DNA of 64,000 nucleotides from Brachybacterium kimchii (GCF_023373525.1 NZ_CP097218.1:2976001-3040000); one strand, 5' to 3'; positions 8,445-16,740 are shown, numbered from the stretch's first letter. Numbers and translations are program-made. The notes: generated by a model from the letters alone, not told the origin.

Positions 8445-9908
8445 TCAGGCCCCGGTTCCCGCTCCCTCGGCCTCGCGGCGCTCGTGGAGCTCCTCGACCA
8501 TGGTGCTGAAGGTCTTCTCGTCGATCGGGTAGAACTTCATGACGATCGCGGCGAGGATGCCCATGAGGATCGGCAGACCGCCCATGACCAGGGACAGGCC
8601 CAGGCGCACGTGGTCCGAGGCGTTCGTGGCGGTCGCGACGGCGTCGGACCCGGACATGAAGCCGAACAGGGCGATGAAGCTGAGGGCGAGGTAGCGGCCC
8701 ACGGCCTGGCTCATCTTGCGGGCGAAGGAGAACAGCGAGTAGGTGGCGCCCTCGGCGCGATCGTCGTTCTTCCACTCGCCGTACTCGACGGTGTCGCCCT
8801 CGAGGGCCCACATCAGGGTGTTGTTCAGGCCCACGCCCAGGTTGATGAGGAAGTAGCCCAGCAGCGCGAAGGCGAACACGTGGCCCAGCAGCAGCATGAT
8901 GATGCCGCCGACCACGAACGCCGTGCAGCCCAGCAGGTAGCCGCGGCGCTTGCCGATGCTGCCGATGATCTTCGGGGCGAAGGGCGCGATCACGAGGTTC
9001 GCGACGACGCCCGCGAGGGTCAGCCAGATGAACAGGGTCGCGTCGCCCAGCACGAAGGTGGTGAAGAAGGCGGCGACCGCCTGCATCCCGTACATCCCGC
9101 CCAGAAAGATCACGCTCGAGGCGCACAGGAACGCGAGCGGACGGTTGGTGCGGATCACCCGCAGGGACTGGCGCACGCTGAGCTTGGGGGTCTCGCGGAA
9201 CACGCGCTCGCGCACCCCGAAGAAGGTGATCATGAACAGCACCATGCCCAGGACCAGGAAGCCGAGCGCGCTGATGGTGATGGAGTGCTGAAGGGCGTCA
9301 GCGTCGCCCTGGTGCTGGTTGATCTGCGGGGAGATCACGAGCACGAGCAGCAGGGTGATGATCTGGCCGCCGTAGGTGCGGGCGGCGCCGAGCTTGCCGC
9401 GGTCCTCGGCGACCTGGGTGATCGCGGGGGCGAGCGAGCCATAGGGGATGTTCACCATCGAGTAGACGAAGCCCCACACCGCGTAGATCACGGCGGCGAC
9501 CACGGCGGTCAGACCCTGGCTGCCCATGTGGGGGATGGTGAACAGCAGCACCGTCATGATCATCAGCGGCAGGCTGCCGAACAGGATGAACGGGCGGAAC
9601 TTGCCCCAGCGGGTCATCGTGGAGTCGACGATGCGCCCGGCGATGACGTCGGCGAAGGCGTCCCAGATCAGCACGACCAGGGAGATCGTCGCGACGACGC
9701 CGGCGGGCAGGCCCAGCACGGTGATGAAGTACAGGGGCAGGAAGTTCCCGGCGAAGGCGAAGGCCGTGTTGCAGCCGGCGTCGCCCGCGCCGTAGGCGAA
9801 GACCTTGCGGAACGGCAGCCGCTCCATGGCGGCGCGCGGATCGGGCCGGGCGGCGCGCAGCGCCTCGGGCGACGGGTCGCCGGGGCCGGCGGGCTGTGGC
9901 TGTGTCAT
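8445..9908 (-). CDS. GPH-family (MFS) sugar:cation symporter
   Basis: A 487-residue inner-membrane transporter of the glycoside-pentoside-hexuronide:cation symporter family (MelB/XylP/UidB type). It has about twelve hydrophobic helices beginning with 'KVFAYGAGDAGCNTAFAFAG' near residue 30. That opening, together with 'WDAFADVIAGRIVDSTMTRW' and 'GKFRPFILFGSLPL', is characteristic of the family, whose aspartates around helix II take part in cation and sugar binding. The start at 9908 is preceded by AAGGAG. An N-terminal cytoplasmic tail of about 25 residues precedes helix 1. It likely imports a glycoside, pentoside or uronide for the kinase and other sugar genes nearby, but the substrate is not evident. 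It is convergent with the WYL gene (32-base gap). Confidence 0.85.
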   Translation of the reverse strand: MTQPQPAGPGDPSPEALRAARPDPRAAMERLPFRKVFAYGAGDAGCNTAFAFAGNFLPLYFITVLGLPAGVVATISLVVLIWDAFADVIAGRIVDSTMTRWGKFRPFILFGSLPLMIMTVLLFTIPHMGSQGLTAVVAAVIYAVWGFVYSMVNIPYGSLAPAITQVAEDRGKLGAARTYGGQIITLLLVLVISPQINQHQGDADALQHSITISALGFLVLGMVLFMITFFGVRERVFRETPKLSVRQSLRVIRTNRPLAFLCASSVIFLGGMYGMQAVAAFFTTFVLGDATLFIWLTLAGVVANLVIAPFAPKIIGSIGKRRGYLLGCTAFVVGGIIMLLLGHVFAFALLGYFLINLGVGLNNTLMWALEGDTVEYGEWKNDDRAEGATYSLFSFARKMSQAVGRYLALSFIALFGFMSGSDAVATATNASDHVRLGLSLVMGGLPILMGILAAIVMKFYPIDEKTFSTMVEELHERREAEGAGTGA

Positions 9909-10266
9909 GTCATCTCCTTCGATGCGATTCCGCTCGTGCTGCGGTGCGCGGGGTGGCGGCGTCGGACGCCGCGGGATCCTGCTCCACGGGAGCACGTCGA
10001 TGGCTCACCTTCCGGGGGCTCGCCCGGCGGCGCAGGACCACGCCCGAGTGTGTGCTCCACTGCACCCAGGTGCCCCATGCCGTGCCATGAGTTGCCACGT
10101 TGCCGGGCCGCGGCGCTGGTCAGAGGGGCGGCAGAGGAACCACCCGACCTGCGGGTAACGAGACTCGGCTCACAAGGGAGCGGCCTTCGGCAACCTGTTC
10201 CGTGCAGGCACTGAGGGGGCCGACGCGGACGACGCGGACGACGGCCACGGTGCGACCGACGTCCAC

Positions 10267-10308
10267 GGTGCGACGGCGGGCCGGTGCGACGGCGGGCCGG
10301 TGCGACCG
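10267..10308. repeat. 16-bp tandem repeat, about 2.6 copies
   Basis: The unit GGTGCGACGGCGGGCC occurs at 10267-10282 and 10283-10298, with a partial third copy at 10299-10308. It lies in the non-coding stretch between larB and the symporter. It may simply be slippage in GC-rich DNA. Confidence 0.7.
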
Positions 10309-10346
10309 TGCGGCGGTCGGCGTTGCAGGGGCCTGTGTCGTGCGAG

Positions 10347-10398
10347 GGCATATAGCGGACATCTCTGCCGTATTTGGCAGAGAGGTCCGCTATACGCC
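10347..10398. repeat. Long intergenic palindrome, copy 1 of a 23-6-23 element
   Basis: Two 23-base arms (10347-10369 and 10376-10398) are inverted repeats matching at 21 of 23 positions, around a 6-base loop GTATTT. The arms end in ATCTCTGCC and GGCAGAGAG and are less GC-rich than the surroundings. A second copy with the same architecture and about 18 of 23 identical bases per arm lies at 42681-42732. It could act as a terminator-like hairpin behind larB, but there is no T-run; a dispersed REP-like element or a protein site is equally possible. Confidence 0.75.
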
Positions 10399-10471
10399 GG
10401 TGGACGACAACTCAGCCGAGCAGTCCACCGGCGCATCACCACCTCCCCTGCCTGCGCGGGGGCAGCGGTGC

Positions 10472-11305
10472 TCAGCCGCGGGGATCGGTGCCCGGATCGG
10501 TGCCCGGCCCGGGAGCCCAGCGTGCGATCTGGGCGGCGAGATGCCCGGCGCCGTAGCCGTTGTCGATGTTGACCACGCCGATGCCCGGGGCGCAGCCGGA
10601 GAGCATCGTGAGGGCCGCCGTGACGCCGCCCGCCGCCACGCCGTAGCCCACGGAGGTGGGCAGTGCGACCACGGGAGCAGCGACCTGACCTGCGACGACG
10701 GTGGGCAGGGCGCCGTCCATGCCCGCGGCGACGATGACGCACGCCGCCTCCCGCAGCTCGGGGAGACGGGCCTGCAGGCGGTGGAGGCCGGCGATGCCGA
10801 TGTCGGCGATGAGTCGGGCGGGGCGCCCCAGGTGCTGTGCGGTGAGCAGTGCTTCGCGGGCGACTGGCAGGTCGCTCGTGCCGGCGCAGGCGACGATCAC
10901 CAGGCCGCCGCTCGGGGCGGGCGGCTGGGGAGGCCACGCGAGCAGGCGCGCCTCGGGATCGTGATGGGCGTCGGGGAGAGCCTCGAGGACGGCGTGAGCG
11001 CGCTCCTCGTCGGCCCGCGTGAAGAGGATCGGGCCCAGCGGCGCAGGTCCCTCGTCGCGCGTGGTCTCCCCCGCGGGCGCGGTTGCCCCGGGGGGCGCCG
11101 CTCGCTCGTCAGGCGCAGTTCCGACATCCGGCACAGGCCGGGCGTCGTGCGCGGCGATGAGCCGCGCGTACTCGCGGGCGATGGCGCCGACCTGGGCGAC
11201 GGTCTTGCCGTCGCACAGCACGGCCTCGGGTGCTCCTCGGCGCCGGGCGCGGTCGAGGTCCAGCGTGACCAGGCCGTCGATGACGCCGTCGGCGGACCCG
11301 CTCAC
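10472..11305 (-). CDS. larB: LarB, pyridinium-3,5-biscarboxylic acid mononucleotide synthase
   Basis: A 277-residue cytoplasmic enzyme homologous to LarB, which carboxylates and hydrolyses nicotinic acid adenine dinucleotide to make the first intermediate of the nickel-pincer nucleotide (NPN) cofactor. The C-terminal two thirds carry the PurE-like (AIR carboxylase) fold: 'VIVACAGTSDLPVAREALLT' (about residues 145-164), 'ACVIVAAGMDGALPTVVAGQ', 'VVALPTSVGYGVAAGGVTAA' and 'GCAPGIGVVNIDNGYGAGHL'. The N-terminal part has 'EAVLCDGKTVAQVGAIAREY', also typical of LarB. An Ala/Pro-rich linker sits between (about 65-90). Its GTG start overlaps the larE stop in a GTGA, so it is coupled to larE. The operon order is larA-larE-larB. 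Confidence 0.92.
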   Translation of the reverse strand: MSGSADGVIDGLVTLDLDRARRRGAPEAVLCDGKTVAQVGAIAREYARLIAAHDARPVPDVGTAPDERAAPPGATAPAGETTRDEGPAPLGPILFTRADEERAHAVLEALPDAHHDPEARLLAWPPQPPAPSGGLVIVACAGTSDLPVAREALLTAQHLGRPARLIADIGIAGLHRLQARLPELREAACVIVAAGMDGALPTVVAGQVAAPVVALPTSVGYGVAAGGVTAALTMLSGCAPGIGVVNIDNGYGAGHLAAQIARWAPGPGTDPGTDPRG

Positions 11306-12279
11306 AGGCTCCCCCGCGCGTTGAGGATCTGCAGGGTGAAGGCGCCGGACTGCATGCCGCCGAGGTCCAGGGCGACGTGGCGGAAGCCCGCGTCCTTGCC
11401 GGCGCGCTGCAGCTGCTCGCGGATCCCGGGGGCGACGGCCCGGGGCAGCTCGTCGGCCGGGAGCTCGAGGCGGGCGATGTCGCCGTGATGGCGCACGCGG
11501 CAGTCGCTGAACCCGGCGTCGATGAGGGCGGCCTCGAGCTGCTCGATCTGGGCGAGCTTCTCCGGGGTGACCTCCTGCCCGTGCGGGATGCGGGAGGCGA
11601 GGCAGGGGGCGGCGGGCTTGTCCGCCACGGGCAGCGAGAGCACCCGCGCCACGTCCCTGACCTGCGGCTTCACCATGCCGATGCGGGCGAGGGGTCGCAG
11701 CACGCGGTGCTGGGTCGCTGCCTCGGCGCCGGGCCGGTCGGGGCGCTGGGCGTCGTCGGCGTTCTCGCCGTAGGCGACGGCGTCCAGCCCGAGCTCGCGG
11801 GCGACCTCGTCGTCGATCCGGGTGAACAGCTCGTCCTTGCAGTAGAAGCAGCGGTCGACGTCGTTGCGCCGGTACTCCTCGCGCTCGCCCTCGTGGGTCC
11901 GGATCTCGACGACCTCCGCACCGATGAGGTCCGCGACGCGATGGGCGATCGTGCGCTCGCGCGCGGCGAGGGACGGGGAGACGCCCAGCAGCGCCACCAC
12001 CCGCTCCGGCCCGAGGGCGCGGACGGCGAGCGCGAGCAGCGTCGCGGAGTCGACGCCGCCCGAGTAGGCGACGCCGAGTCGCTCGACTCCCTCGAGGTCT
12101 GCGGCGACCGCGTCGGCCAGGCGCAGGGTCTCCCCGCTCAGCGCCTCCGGGGTCATGGCCCCCGACCAGGCGCCGGCCCCGTCGGCCGACGGCGATCCGC
12201 CCGGCGCGACGGGGGACGCCGACGGCGCGGGAGACGCAGGAAGAGCGGGGGACGCGGAGGAGGCGGGCAGGGCGCTCAC
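11302..12279 (-). CDS. larE: LarE, ATP-dependent sacrificial sulfur transferase
   Basis: A 325-residue PP-loop ATPase that converts the carboxylates of the LarB product into thiocarboxylates during NPN cofactor synthesis. The PP-loop 'VAYSGGVDSATLL' lies at about residues 70-82. 'CFYCKDELF' follows (cysteines near 144 and 147), and 'KPAAPCLASRIP' places a cysteine at about 226. Counted from the internal Met42 that cysteine is residue 185, close to the sacrificial Cys176 that I recall for L. plantarum LarE, so it is the likely sulfur donor. The GTG start at 12279 overlaps the larA stop in GTGA and implies translational coupling, but gives a 41-residue Ala/Ser/Pro-rich leader. The alternative is the ATG at 12156. 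Its stop overlaps the larB start in the same way. Confidence 0.92.
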   Translation of the reverse strand: MSALPASSASPALPASPAPSASPVAPGGSPSADGAGAWSGAMTPEALSGETLRLADAVAADLEGVERLGVAYSGGVDSATLLALAVRALGPERVVALLGVSPSLAARERTIAHRVADLIGAEVVEIRTHEGEREEYRRNDVDRCFYCKDELFTRIDDEVARELGLDAVAYGENADDAQRPDRPGAEAATQHRVLRPLARIGMVKPQVRDVARVLSLPVADKPAAPCLASRIPHGQEVTPEKLAQIEQLEAALIDAGFSDCRVRHHGDIARLELPADELPRAVAPGIREQLQRAGKDAGFRHVALDLGGMQSGAFTLQILNARGSL

Positions 12280-13664
12280 TGGCCGTCCCTCTCGCTCGCC
12301 AGGCGGAACAGGACCTCGCCGGCATGGTCGATGACCAGGGTGTCCGGGTCCGCGCGCAGCGCCTCGAAGTCCAGCGACTCCGGGTCGACGTACTCGACGG
12401 CGTACTCGGCGCAGACCTCCGGGGGGATCGACGTCGCGAAGGCGCGGCGCACGCGGTTGCGCTCCTCGCCGGTCTCCGAATCGTAGGTGCCCAGGCCGGT
12501 CACGTGCGTGGAGTGCGCGAGCTCGCCCCAGGGGTGATCCTTGAAGCGGTCCCACTGCTTCGTGAAGTACTCGATGTTGTGGTACCCGATGTCGCGCAGA
12601 CCGGGGTGCATGCCCGCGACCTCGGTGATGTGCGGGGCATAGATGATGACCTCGCCGCCGTCGGCGCACACGGGCTCGGACTTGTAGAAGCCCTTCGCGC
12701 CGGTCCAGATGTCCTCGTACATCTCGGGGACGATCGCGACGATCCGCTGGTAGGGCTTCTCGACGTAGGTGATGTGGGTGCGCGCGGAGATCTTCGCCAT
12801 CGCGGCCCAGGCGGCCTGCGGATCGCCGAAGGACATGGCGCCCAGGTCGGCGCCGCCCTCGGCGACGTCCATCGCGAAACACAGCTTCTCGGTCTCGATG
12901 AGGTCGCTCGCGGCGTCGACGAGCTGGCGCACCGGGGTGATGCCGAGGGTGCCGATGATGCGGCTCGCGGTGATCAGCGCGCCCACCCAGTGGGAGATGT
13001 CGATGACGTCGTGCACCGAGCAGCCGGGGAAGAAGTACTTGTTCCCGCCCGAGAAGCCGACGACCTCGTGGGGGAAGACCGGGCCGACGATCAGGTCGAC
13101 GTCGCTCTCGACGACGAGGCGGTTGATCTGCACGCGCATCGGAGTGTCCTCGAGGAGACCGCCGGTGAGCTCGGAGATCCGCTCGGCGGGGATCTCGCCC
13201 AGGTCGGCGATCTGCGACTCGTCGTGCCAGGCGTGGTTGACGACCTCCCAGCCGGGGTAGGTGCGCTCGGGGTGTCCGGGCTCGGAGCCGAGCAGCCGCC
13301 CGATGGCCTCGTCGCTCATCGCGGCGTGGGTGCCGAGCGCGATGAGCACGGTGACGGAGCGGGCGCGTCCGGCGAGCGCGCGGTGGATCGCGGGCAGCAC
13401 GCGGGGCAGGGGCACGGAGCGGGTGCCGTCGGGGATGATCAGGCAGACGCTCCTGCCGTCGAGGTCGCTCGCGGCGAGCTGGTCGGCGACGAAGGCGTCG
13501 ATCTGCTCCTGGGTGAGGATCCCGCCGGCGCCGCCGATCTGCGCGGCGCGCTCGGCCAGGCCCTCGGGGATCGGATGGATGGTGGGCTGCGCCGCCCCGT
13601 CCTGCCCGGACGCACTGGCCCGGGGACTGGCGTCGGTCCGGGACGCCGTGCTGCTCTGGCTCAT
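12276..13664 (-). CDS. larA: LarA-family nickel-pincer racemase/epimerase
   Basis: A 462-residue enzyme of the LarA superfamily, which uses the nickel-pincer nucleotide to racemise or epimerise 2-hydroxy acids by hydride transfer. The cofactor and catalytic residues fit L. plantarum LarA (recalled numbering): 'IPDGTRSVP' near residue 80; 'LGTH' with His113 for His108; 'FPHEVVGFSGGNK' with His199 and Lys209 for His174 and the cofactor-binding Lys184; and 'DISHWVG' with His225 for the nickel ligand His200. The His-to-Lys and Lys-to-His spacings (10 and 16) are the same. The start at 13664 (MSQSS) avoids an upstream ATG run that comes from a 21-bp repeat. First gene of larA-larE-larB. The superfamily includes lactate, malate, hydroxyglutarate and gluconate enzymes, so the substrate is open. 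Confidence 0.9.
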   Translation of the reverse strand: MSQSSTASRTDASPRASASGQDGAAQPTIHPIPEGLAERAAQIGGAGGILTQEQIDAFVADQLAASDLDGRSVCLIIPDGTRSVPLPRVLPAIHRALAGRARSVTVLIALGTHAAMSDEAIGRLLGSEPGHPERTYPGWEVVNHAWHDESQIADLGEIPAERISELTGGLLEDTPMRVQINRLVVESDVDLIVGPVFPHEVVGFSGGNKYFFPGCSVHDVIDISHWVGALITASRIIGTLGITPVRQLVDAASDLIETEKLCFAMDVAEGGADLGAMSFGDPQAAWAAMAKISARTHITYVEKPYQRIVAIVPEMYEDIWTGAKGFYKSEPVCADGGEVIIYAPHITEVAGMHPGLRDIGYHNIEYFTKQWDRFKDHPWGELAHSTHVTGLGTYDSETGEERNRVRRAFATSIPPEVCAEYAVEYVDPESLDFEALRADPDTLVIDHAGEVLFRLASERDGQ

Positions 13665-13713
13665 CGCTCCACTATGCGCCGTGGCCTCGGCGGGGACAAG
13701 CAGAGGTCCGGGT

Positions 13714-13763
13714 GTTGCCATGCGGGGACAGTGCGTTGCCATGTGGGGACGGTGTGTTGCCAT
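13714..13763. repeat. 21-bp direct repeats upstream of larA
   Basis: Two 21-base units beginning GTTGCCATG lie at 13714-13734 and 13735-13755 (17 of 21 identical), followed by a truncated third, GTTGCCAT, at 13756-13763. They lie 50-100 bases upstream of the larA start codon. A 21-base period is two helical turns, so the repeated GTTGCCAT element presents on one DNA face, as regulator sites often do. No regulator is identified. Confidence 0.75.
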
Positions 13764-13793
13764 CGGCCGACGCCCGCCGGGGCTCAGCGCAGT

Positions 13794-14387
13794 TCAGCGC
13801 AGCGGGGGCGGTTCCCTGATGTCGTCGTCCTCCGGGGCCATGTCCAATTCGGACCAGGCGACGTCGTGCCAGGCGCCGAGCTTCCAGCCGACCTTGGTGA
13901 AGGTGCCCACGGGCGTGAAGCCGAACGACGCGTGGAGGCGGTCGCTCGCGGGATTCGGCTGCGCGACCAGGGCGATCGCCCGGCGGAGCCCGCGCTCGCG
14001 CAGCGCCGGCAGCAGCGCCTCGTAGAGCGCGCGACCGCGCCCGGATCCGCGCTGGTCGGGCGCGAGATAGACGCTCACCTCGCACGTGAAGCGATAGGCC
14101 TCGCGCGGGTTGAACGCTCCCGCGTAGGCGTAGCCCGCCACGCGGCCCTCCTCCTCGAGGACGAGCCAGACGTAGCGCTCGCGCGCGCTCTCGATGCGCC
14201 GCGCCATCTGCGCCGCGTCCGGCGGCTCGGTCTCGAAGGTGACGGCCGTCGTGCGCACGTAGTGGGCGTAGATCTCCGCGCAGGCGGCGGCGTCCTCGAC
14301 GCCCGCGGGGCGGATCCCCCACGGCTGTGCACCCTTCGGCGCCGTGGTCGTCCGCGCGCTGCGGGAGGGTCCGCTCTTCGACGTCAT
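13794..14387 (-). CDS. PAT/Bar-like GNAT acetyltransferase
   Basis: A 197-residue cytoplasmic acetyltransferase resembling phosphinothricin/methionine-sulfoximine N-acetyltransferases (PAT, Bar, ArsN1 type). Diagnostic stretches are 'IRPAGVEDAAACAEIYAHYV' (about 25-44), 'TTAVTFETEPPDAAQMARRI', the CoA loop 'YLAPDQRGSGRGRALYEALL' (about 117-136) and 'ASDRLHASFGFTPVGTFTKV' followed by 'GWKLGAWHDVAW'. The start is the ATG at 14387; a GTG at 14393 would add two residues. It is divergent from the XRE-cupin regulator across 46 bases holding an inverted repeat, which suggests control by that regulator. The natural amine substrate is not known. Confidence 0.82.
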   Translation of the reverse strand: MTSKSGPSRSARTTTAPKGAQPWGIRPAGVEDAAACAEIYAHYVRTTAVTFETEPPDAAQMARRIESARERYVWLVLEEEGRVAGYAYAGAFNPREAYRFTCEVSVYLAPDQRGSGRGRALYEALLPALRERGLRRAIALVAQPNPASDRLHASFGFTPVGTFTKVGWKLGAWHDVAWSELDMAPEDDDIREPPPLR

Positions 14388-14393
14388 GCTCAC

Positions 14394-14417
14394 ATAGTAG
14401 TCTTATGAAACCACTAT
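14394..14417. promoter_or_regulatory. Candidate operator between the PAT-like gene and the XRE regulator
   Basis: ATAGTAG at 14394-14400 and CCACTAT at 14411-14417 form a near-perfect inverted repeat with a 10-base spacer in an unusually AT-rich 46-base divergent gap. Its position between the two start codons suits autoregulation by the XRE-cupin protein. Confidence 0.5.
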
Positions 14418-14433
14418 CGTGTCAAGGAGTCCC

Positions 14434-15015
14434 ATGGCCGAGGATCTCGCTGTCGCCCTCGCACGCATCGTCCGTGCCGCCCGGGAGGAGCAGGGGCTCA
14501 CCCGTGCGCGCCTGGCGGAGGATTCCGGGGTGTCCCGGGCGATGATCGCCCGCATCGAGCAGGCCGAGGCGCAGCCCACCGCCGCCCTCCTCGCCCGGCT
14601 CTCCGCCGGGCTCGGCCTCACCCTCTCCGAGCTCATCGCGCGCGCCGAGACCGACGGATCCCGCGTGCGCCGCGCCGAGGCGCAGCCGACCTGGACGGAC
14701 CCCGAGACCGGCTACGCGCGTCGGGCCGTCTCCCCGAGCGGTTCCCGCCTGGAGCTGGTCGACGTCCTGCTCCCGCAGGGGGCGCGCGTCGACTATCCGG
14801 CCGGCGCCTACCGCGCCCTCGACCAGCAGGTATGGGTGCTTGAGGGCACGCTCCGCGTCATCGAGGGGACCTCGGAGCACACGCTCGGCCCCGGGGACTG
14901 CCTGACTCTGGGCCCTCCCTCCCCCACCTCGTTCCGCAGCGAGGGCGAAGGCGGCTGCCGCTACGTGGTCGCGCTCGCGAAGCGCTCTCCGCACGAGCCC
15001 GGCCCCCGATCCTGA
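14434..15015 (+). CDS. XRE-family regulator with C-terminal cupin domain
   Basis: A 193-residue DNA-binding protein. Residues 5-65 are an XRE/Cro helix-turn-helix ('EEQGLTRARLAEDSGVSRAM', 'IARIEQAEAQPTAALLARLS'). Residues 100-185 are a cupin sensor with the metal-cupin pattern partly kept ('VDYPAGAYRALDQQVWVLEG', 'GPGDCLTLGPPSPTSFRSEG'). Such regulators repress themselves and a neighbour, and the cupin binds a small effector. AAGGAG lies 5 bases ahead of the ATG at 14434. It is transcribed divergently from the PAT-like acetyltransferase, the likely target. Confidence 0.87.
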   Translation: MAEDLAVALARIVRAAREEQGLTRARLAEDSGVSRAMIARIEQAEAQPTAALLARLSAGLGLTLSELIARAETDGSRVRRAEAQPTWTDPETGYARRAVSPSGSRLELVDVLLPQGARVDYPAGAYRALDQQVWVLEGTLRVIEGTSEHTLGPGDCLTLGPPSPTSFRSEGEGGCRYVVALAKRSPHEPGPRS

Positions 15016-15085
15016 CCAGGACACGGCGCGAGCGAGGGATAGGTTGGACCGCGCACGAGGACGCGCAGTCGAGCCAGGAGCGGAC

Positions 15086-15910
15086 ATGACCATCGATTCC
15101 ACCAAGGCCATCCACACGTGGTCGCTGTTCCGGACCCTCGGGAGCTTCGCGGCACCGGGGACGATGCCTGCGCTCGAGGGCCGCACCGACGGGGTGGCAG
15201 ACCCGGTCGCCCTGCTGGACCTGCCCGCGCTGCTCGCCTCGCACGGCTTCGCGAGCGCACAGATCTGCCACTTCTCCCTGCCTTCGACGGACCGCGGATA
15301 CCTGGATGACCTGCGCAGTTCCTTCACCGACGCGGGGGTCGCGCTCGAGTGCTTCCTCGTGGATCACGGCGACCTCGCCGATCCGGCCGAGGGCGAGCGC
15401 TGGCGCTCCTGGATCGACGACTGGATCGGCGTGGCCGAGCAGCTCGGCGCCCCGAAGGTGCGCGTGAGCGCCGGGGACCAGCCGTCCTCCCCCGAGACCA
15501 TCGCCCGCAGCGCCGCAGCGTTGCGCGCGCTCGCGGCGGACCACGACGGGATCCGCGTGCTCGTGGAGAACTGGCAGGGCCTGCTCCTGGACGCGGACTC
15601 GACGCTCGAGCTGCTCGACCGGTGCGAGGGTGCGATCGGCTTCCTCGCGGACTTCGGGAACTGGACCGGCCAGCACAAGTACGCCGACCTGGCGCGCGTC
15701 GCGCCGCTCGCCGAGGCCTGCCAGGCCAAGGCGGGCTTCGGCGAGGACGGGTCGCTCGACGCGGAGGACTACCGGGCCTGCCTGCGCCTGATGGCCGACG
15801 CCGGCTACGCCGGGCCGCTCTCGATCGTCGTCGACCCGCAGCGGCCCGACGTCTGGGAGCGCCTGGACGAGGCGCACGCCCTCATCCGCGCGGAGGCCGG
15901 AGCGGCCTGA
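15086..15910 (+). CDS. Sugar phosphate isomerase/epimerase-like TIM barrel protein
   Basis: A 274-residue member of the xylose-isomerase-like TIM barrel superfamily (AP endonuclease 2 / sugar epimerase group). Recognisable strands and metal-ligand regions are 'ALECFLVDHGDLADP' (about 91-105), 'GAPKVRVSAGDQPSSPETIA' (about 126-145), 'GIRVLVENWQGLLLDADST' with the glutamate ligand (about 154-172), 'IGFLADFGNWT' (about 186-196) and 'GPLSIVVDPQRPDVW' near the C-terminus. It probably isomerises or epimerises a sugar or related compound using a divalent metal. The ATG at 15086 follows AGGAG. It stands alone on the plus strand, convergent with the MerR gene (2-base gap). Substrate unknown; proximity to the lar genes may be incidental. 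Confidence 0.72.
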   Translation: MTIDSTKAIHTWSLFRTLGSFAAPGTMPALEGRTDGVADPVALLDLPALLASHGFASAQICHFSLPSTDRGYLDDLRSSFTDAGVALECFLVDHGDLADPAEGERWRSWIDDWIGVAEQLGAPKVRVSAGDQPSSPETIARSAAALRALAADHDGIRVLVENWQGLLLDADSTLELLDRCEGAIGFLADFGNWTGQHKYADLARVAPLAEACQAKAGFGEDGSLDAEDYRACLRLMADAGYAGPLSIVVDPQRPDVWERLDEAHALIRAEAGAA

Positions 15911-15912
15911 GC

Positions 15913-16740
15913 TCAGGCCAGCGGCTGGCAGACATCCGTCAGCTGCTCCTCCTCGCTCACCTGATCGGGCGAGTTCAGGTAGATGTTGAAGGCGTGACCC
16001 GCGAGCGTGCCGTCCGCGCGCGCCGCGAGGCCTTCGGAGGCCAGACGCTCGTTGATGAGGTCGTGGGCCTCGCTGATCTGGTCGTAGGCGCCGGTGACGC
16101 GCGCGACCAGGCAGTCGCGCGCAGGCAGTTCGAGGATCTCGAGCTCGTCCGCGGCCTCCGTGCCCGCGGGCACGGGCAGGAAGATCGACAGGTCCGGATC
16201 CTGGTCCATGTACTGGTCGTCGTGCTCGATGACGCCGCCGGGGCCGACGGGCACGATGCTCTGGGCGGACAGCGCCGGCATCATCCGCTGCCAGAGCCGA
16301 CCCTCGTCGGAGTAGGTCGGGACGGTGCCGCGCAGGGCGACGGCCGTCATGGCGAGGACGGTGGTGCGGGTCAGGGTGATGGACATGGTGGGCTCTCCTT
16401 CGTCGAGCAGGCGGGTGATCAGGGAGAGCTTTCCCTGGGACGCGCGCAGCTCCTCGACGAGGGTCTCGCGCTGCAGCCGCAGGGCGTCGGACCAGGCCGG
16501 GGTGCCGCGGACGGCGAGGAGGGCTCCGATGGCGGAGACGCCGAAGCCGACGTCCCGGAGCATCCGGATGTCCGCCGCGTCGGCCAGCTGCGCCGGCGCG
16601 TAGCGGCGGTACCCGGTCCAGGCGTCGGTCTCTGCGGGCACCAGGACGCCGTGGGCGTCGTAGTGGCGCAGCATGCGCACGGACAGCCTGCTCAGGGAGC
16701 TGAACTGCCCGATGCTCATCAGATGCGAGATCTCGGCCAT
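15913..16740 (-). CDS. MerR-family regulator with GyrI-like effector domain
   Basis: A 275-residue BltR/BmrR-type regulator. The N-terminal MerR winged helix is 'MSIGQFSSLSRLSVRMLRHY' then 'TGYRRYAPAQLADAADIRML' (residues 8-62). A coiled dimer helix follows ('LRLQRETLVEELRASQGKLS'), and from about residue 118 a GyrI-like effector domain that typically binds hydrophobic or cationic drugs. These proteins activate promoters with a long -35/-10 spacer. The VOC gene lies 61 bases upstream on the same strand, so the two may form an operon controlled by this protein. The start is the ATG at 16740; Met8 (MSIGQF) is a plausible alternative. Confidence 0.85.
   Translation of the reverse strand: MAEISHLMSIGQFSSLSRLSVRMLRHYDAHGVLVPAETDAWTGYRRYAPAQLADAADIRMLRDVGFGVSAIGALLAVRGTPAWSDALRLQRETLVEELRASQGKLSLITRLLDEGEPTMSITLTRTTVLAMTAVALRGTVPTYSDEGRLWQRMMPALSAQSIVPVGPGGVIEHDDQYMDQDPDLSIFLPVPAGTEAADELEILELPARDCLVARVTGAYDQISEAHDLINERLASEGLAARADGTLAGHAFNIYLNSPDQVSEEEQLTDVCQPLA

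Larger units (their letters stand above)
9909..10471. other. 563-base intergenic stretch without a gene
   Basis: Lies upstream of the GPH symporter and downstream of larB, both on the minus strand. I see no credible coding frame. It contains a GC-rich run with short tandem repeats (10267-10308) and a long imperfect palindrome (10347-10398), each listed separately. GTTGCCACGTTGCC at 10091-10104 partly resembles the GTTGCCATG elements upstream of larA. The promoter of the symporter should lie in the first 150 bases, but no -35/-10 pair stands out. Confidence 0.6.

Noticed and set aside
7071-10214. 1047-codon plus-strand frame across the SnoaL, WYL and GPH genes
   Set aside because: It is out of frame with three recognisable genes and has no domain of its own.
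13665-13763. N-terminal extension of LarA starting at 13763
   Set aside because: The extra 33 residues are encoded by the 21-bp direct repeat and begin with repeated MATH-type runs; MSQSS at 13664 is more natural.
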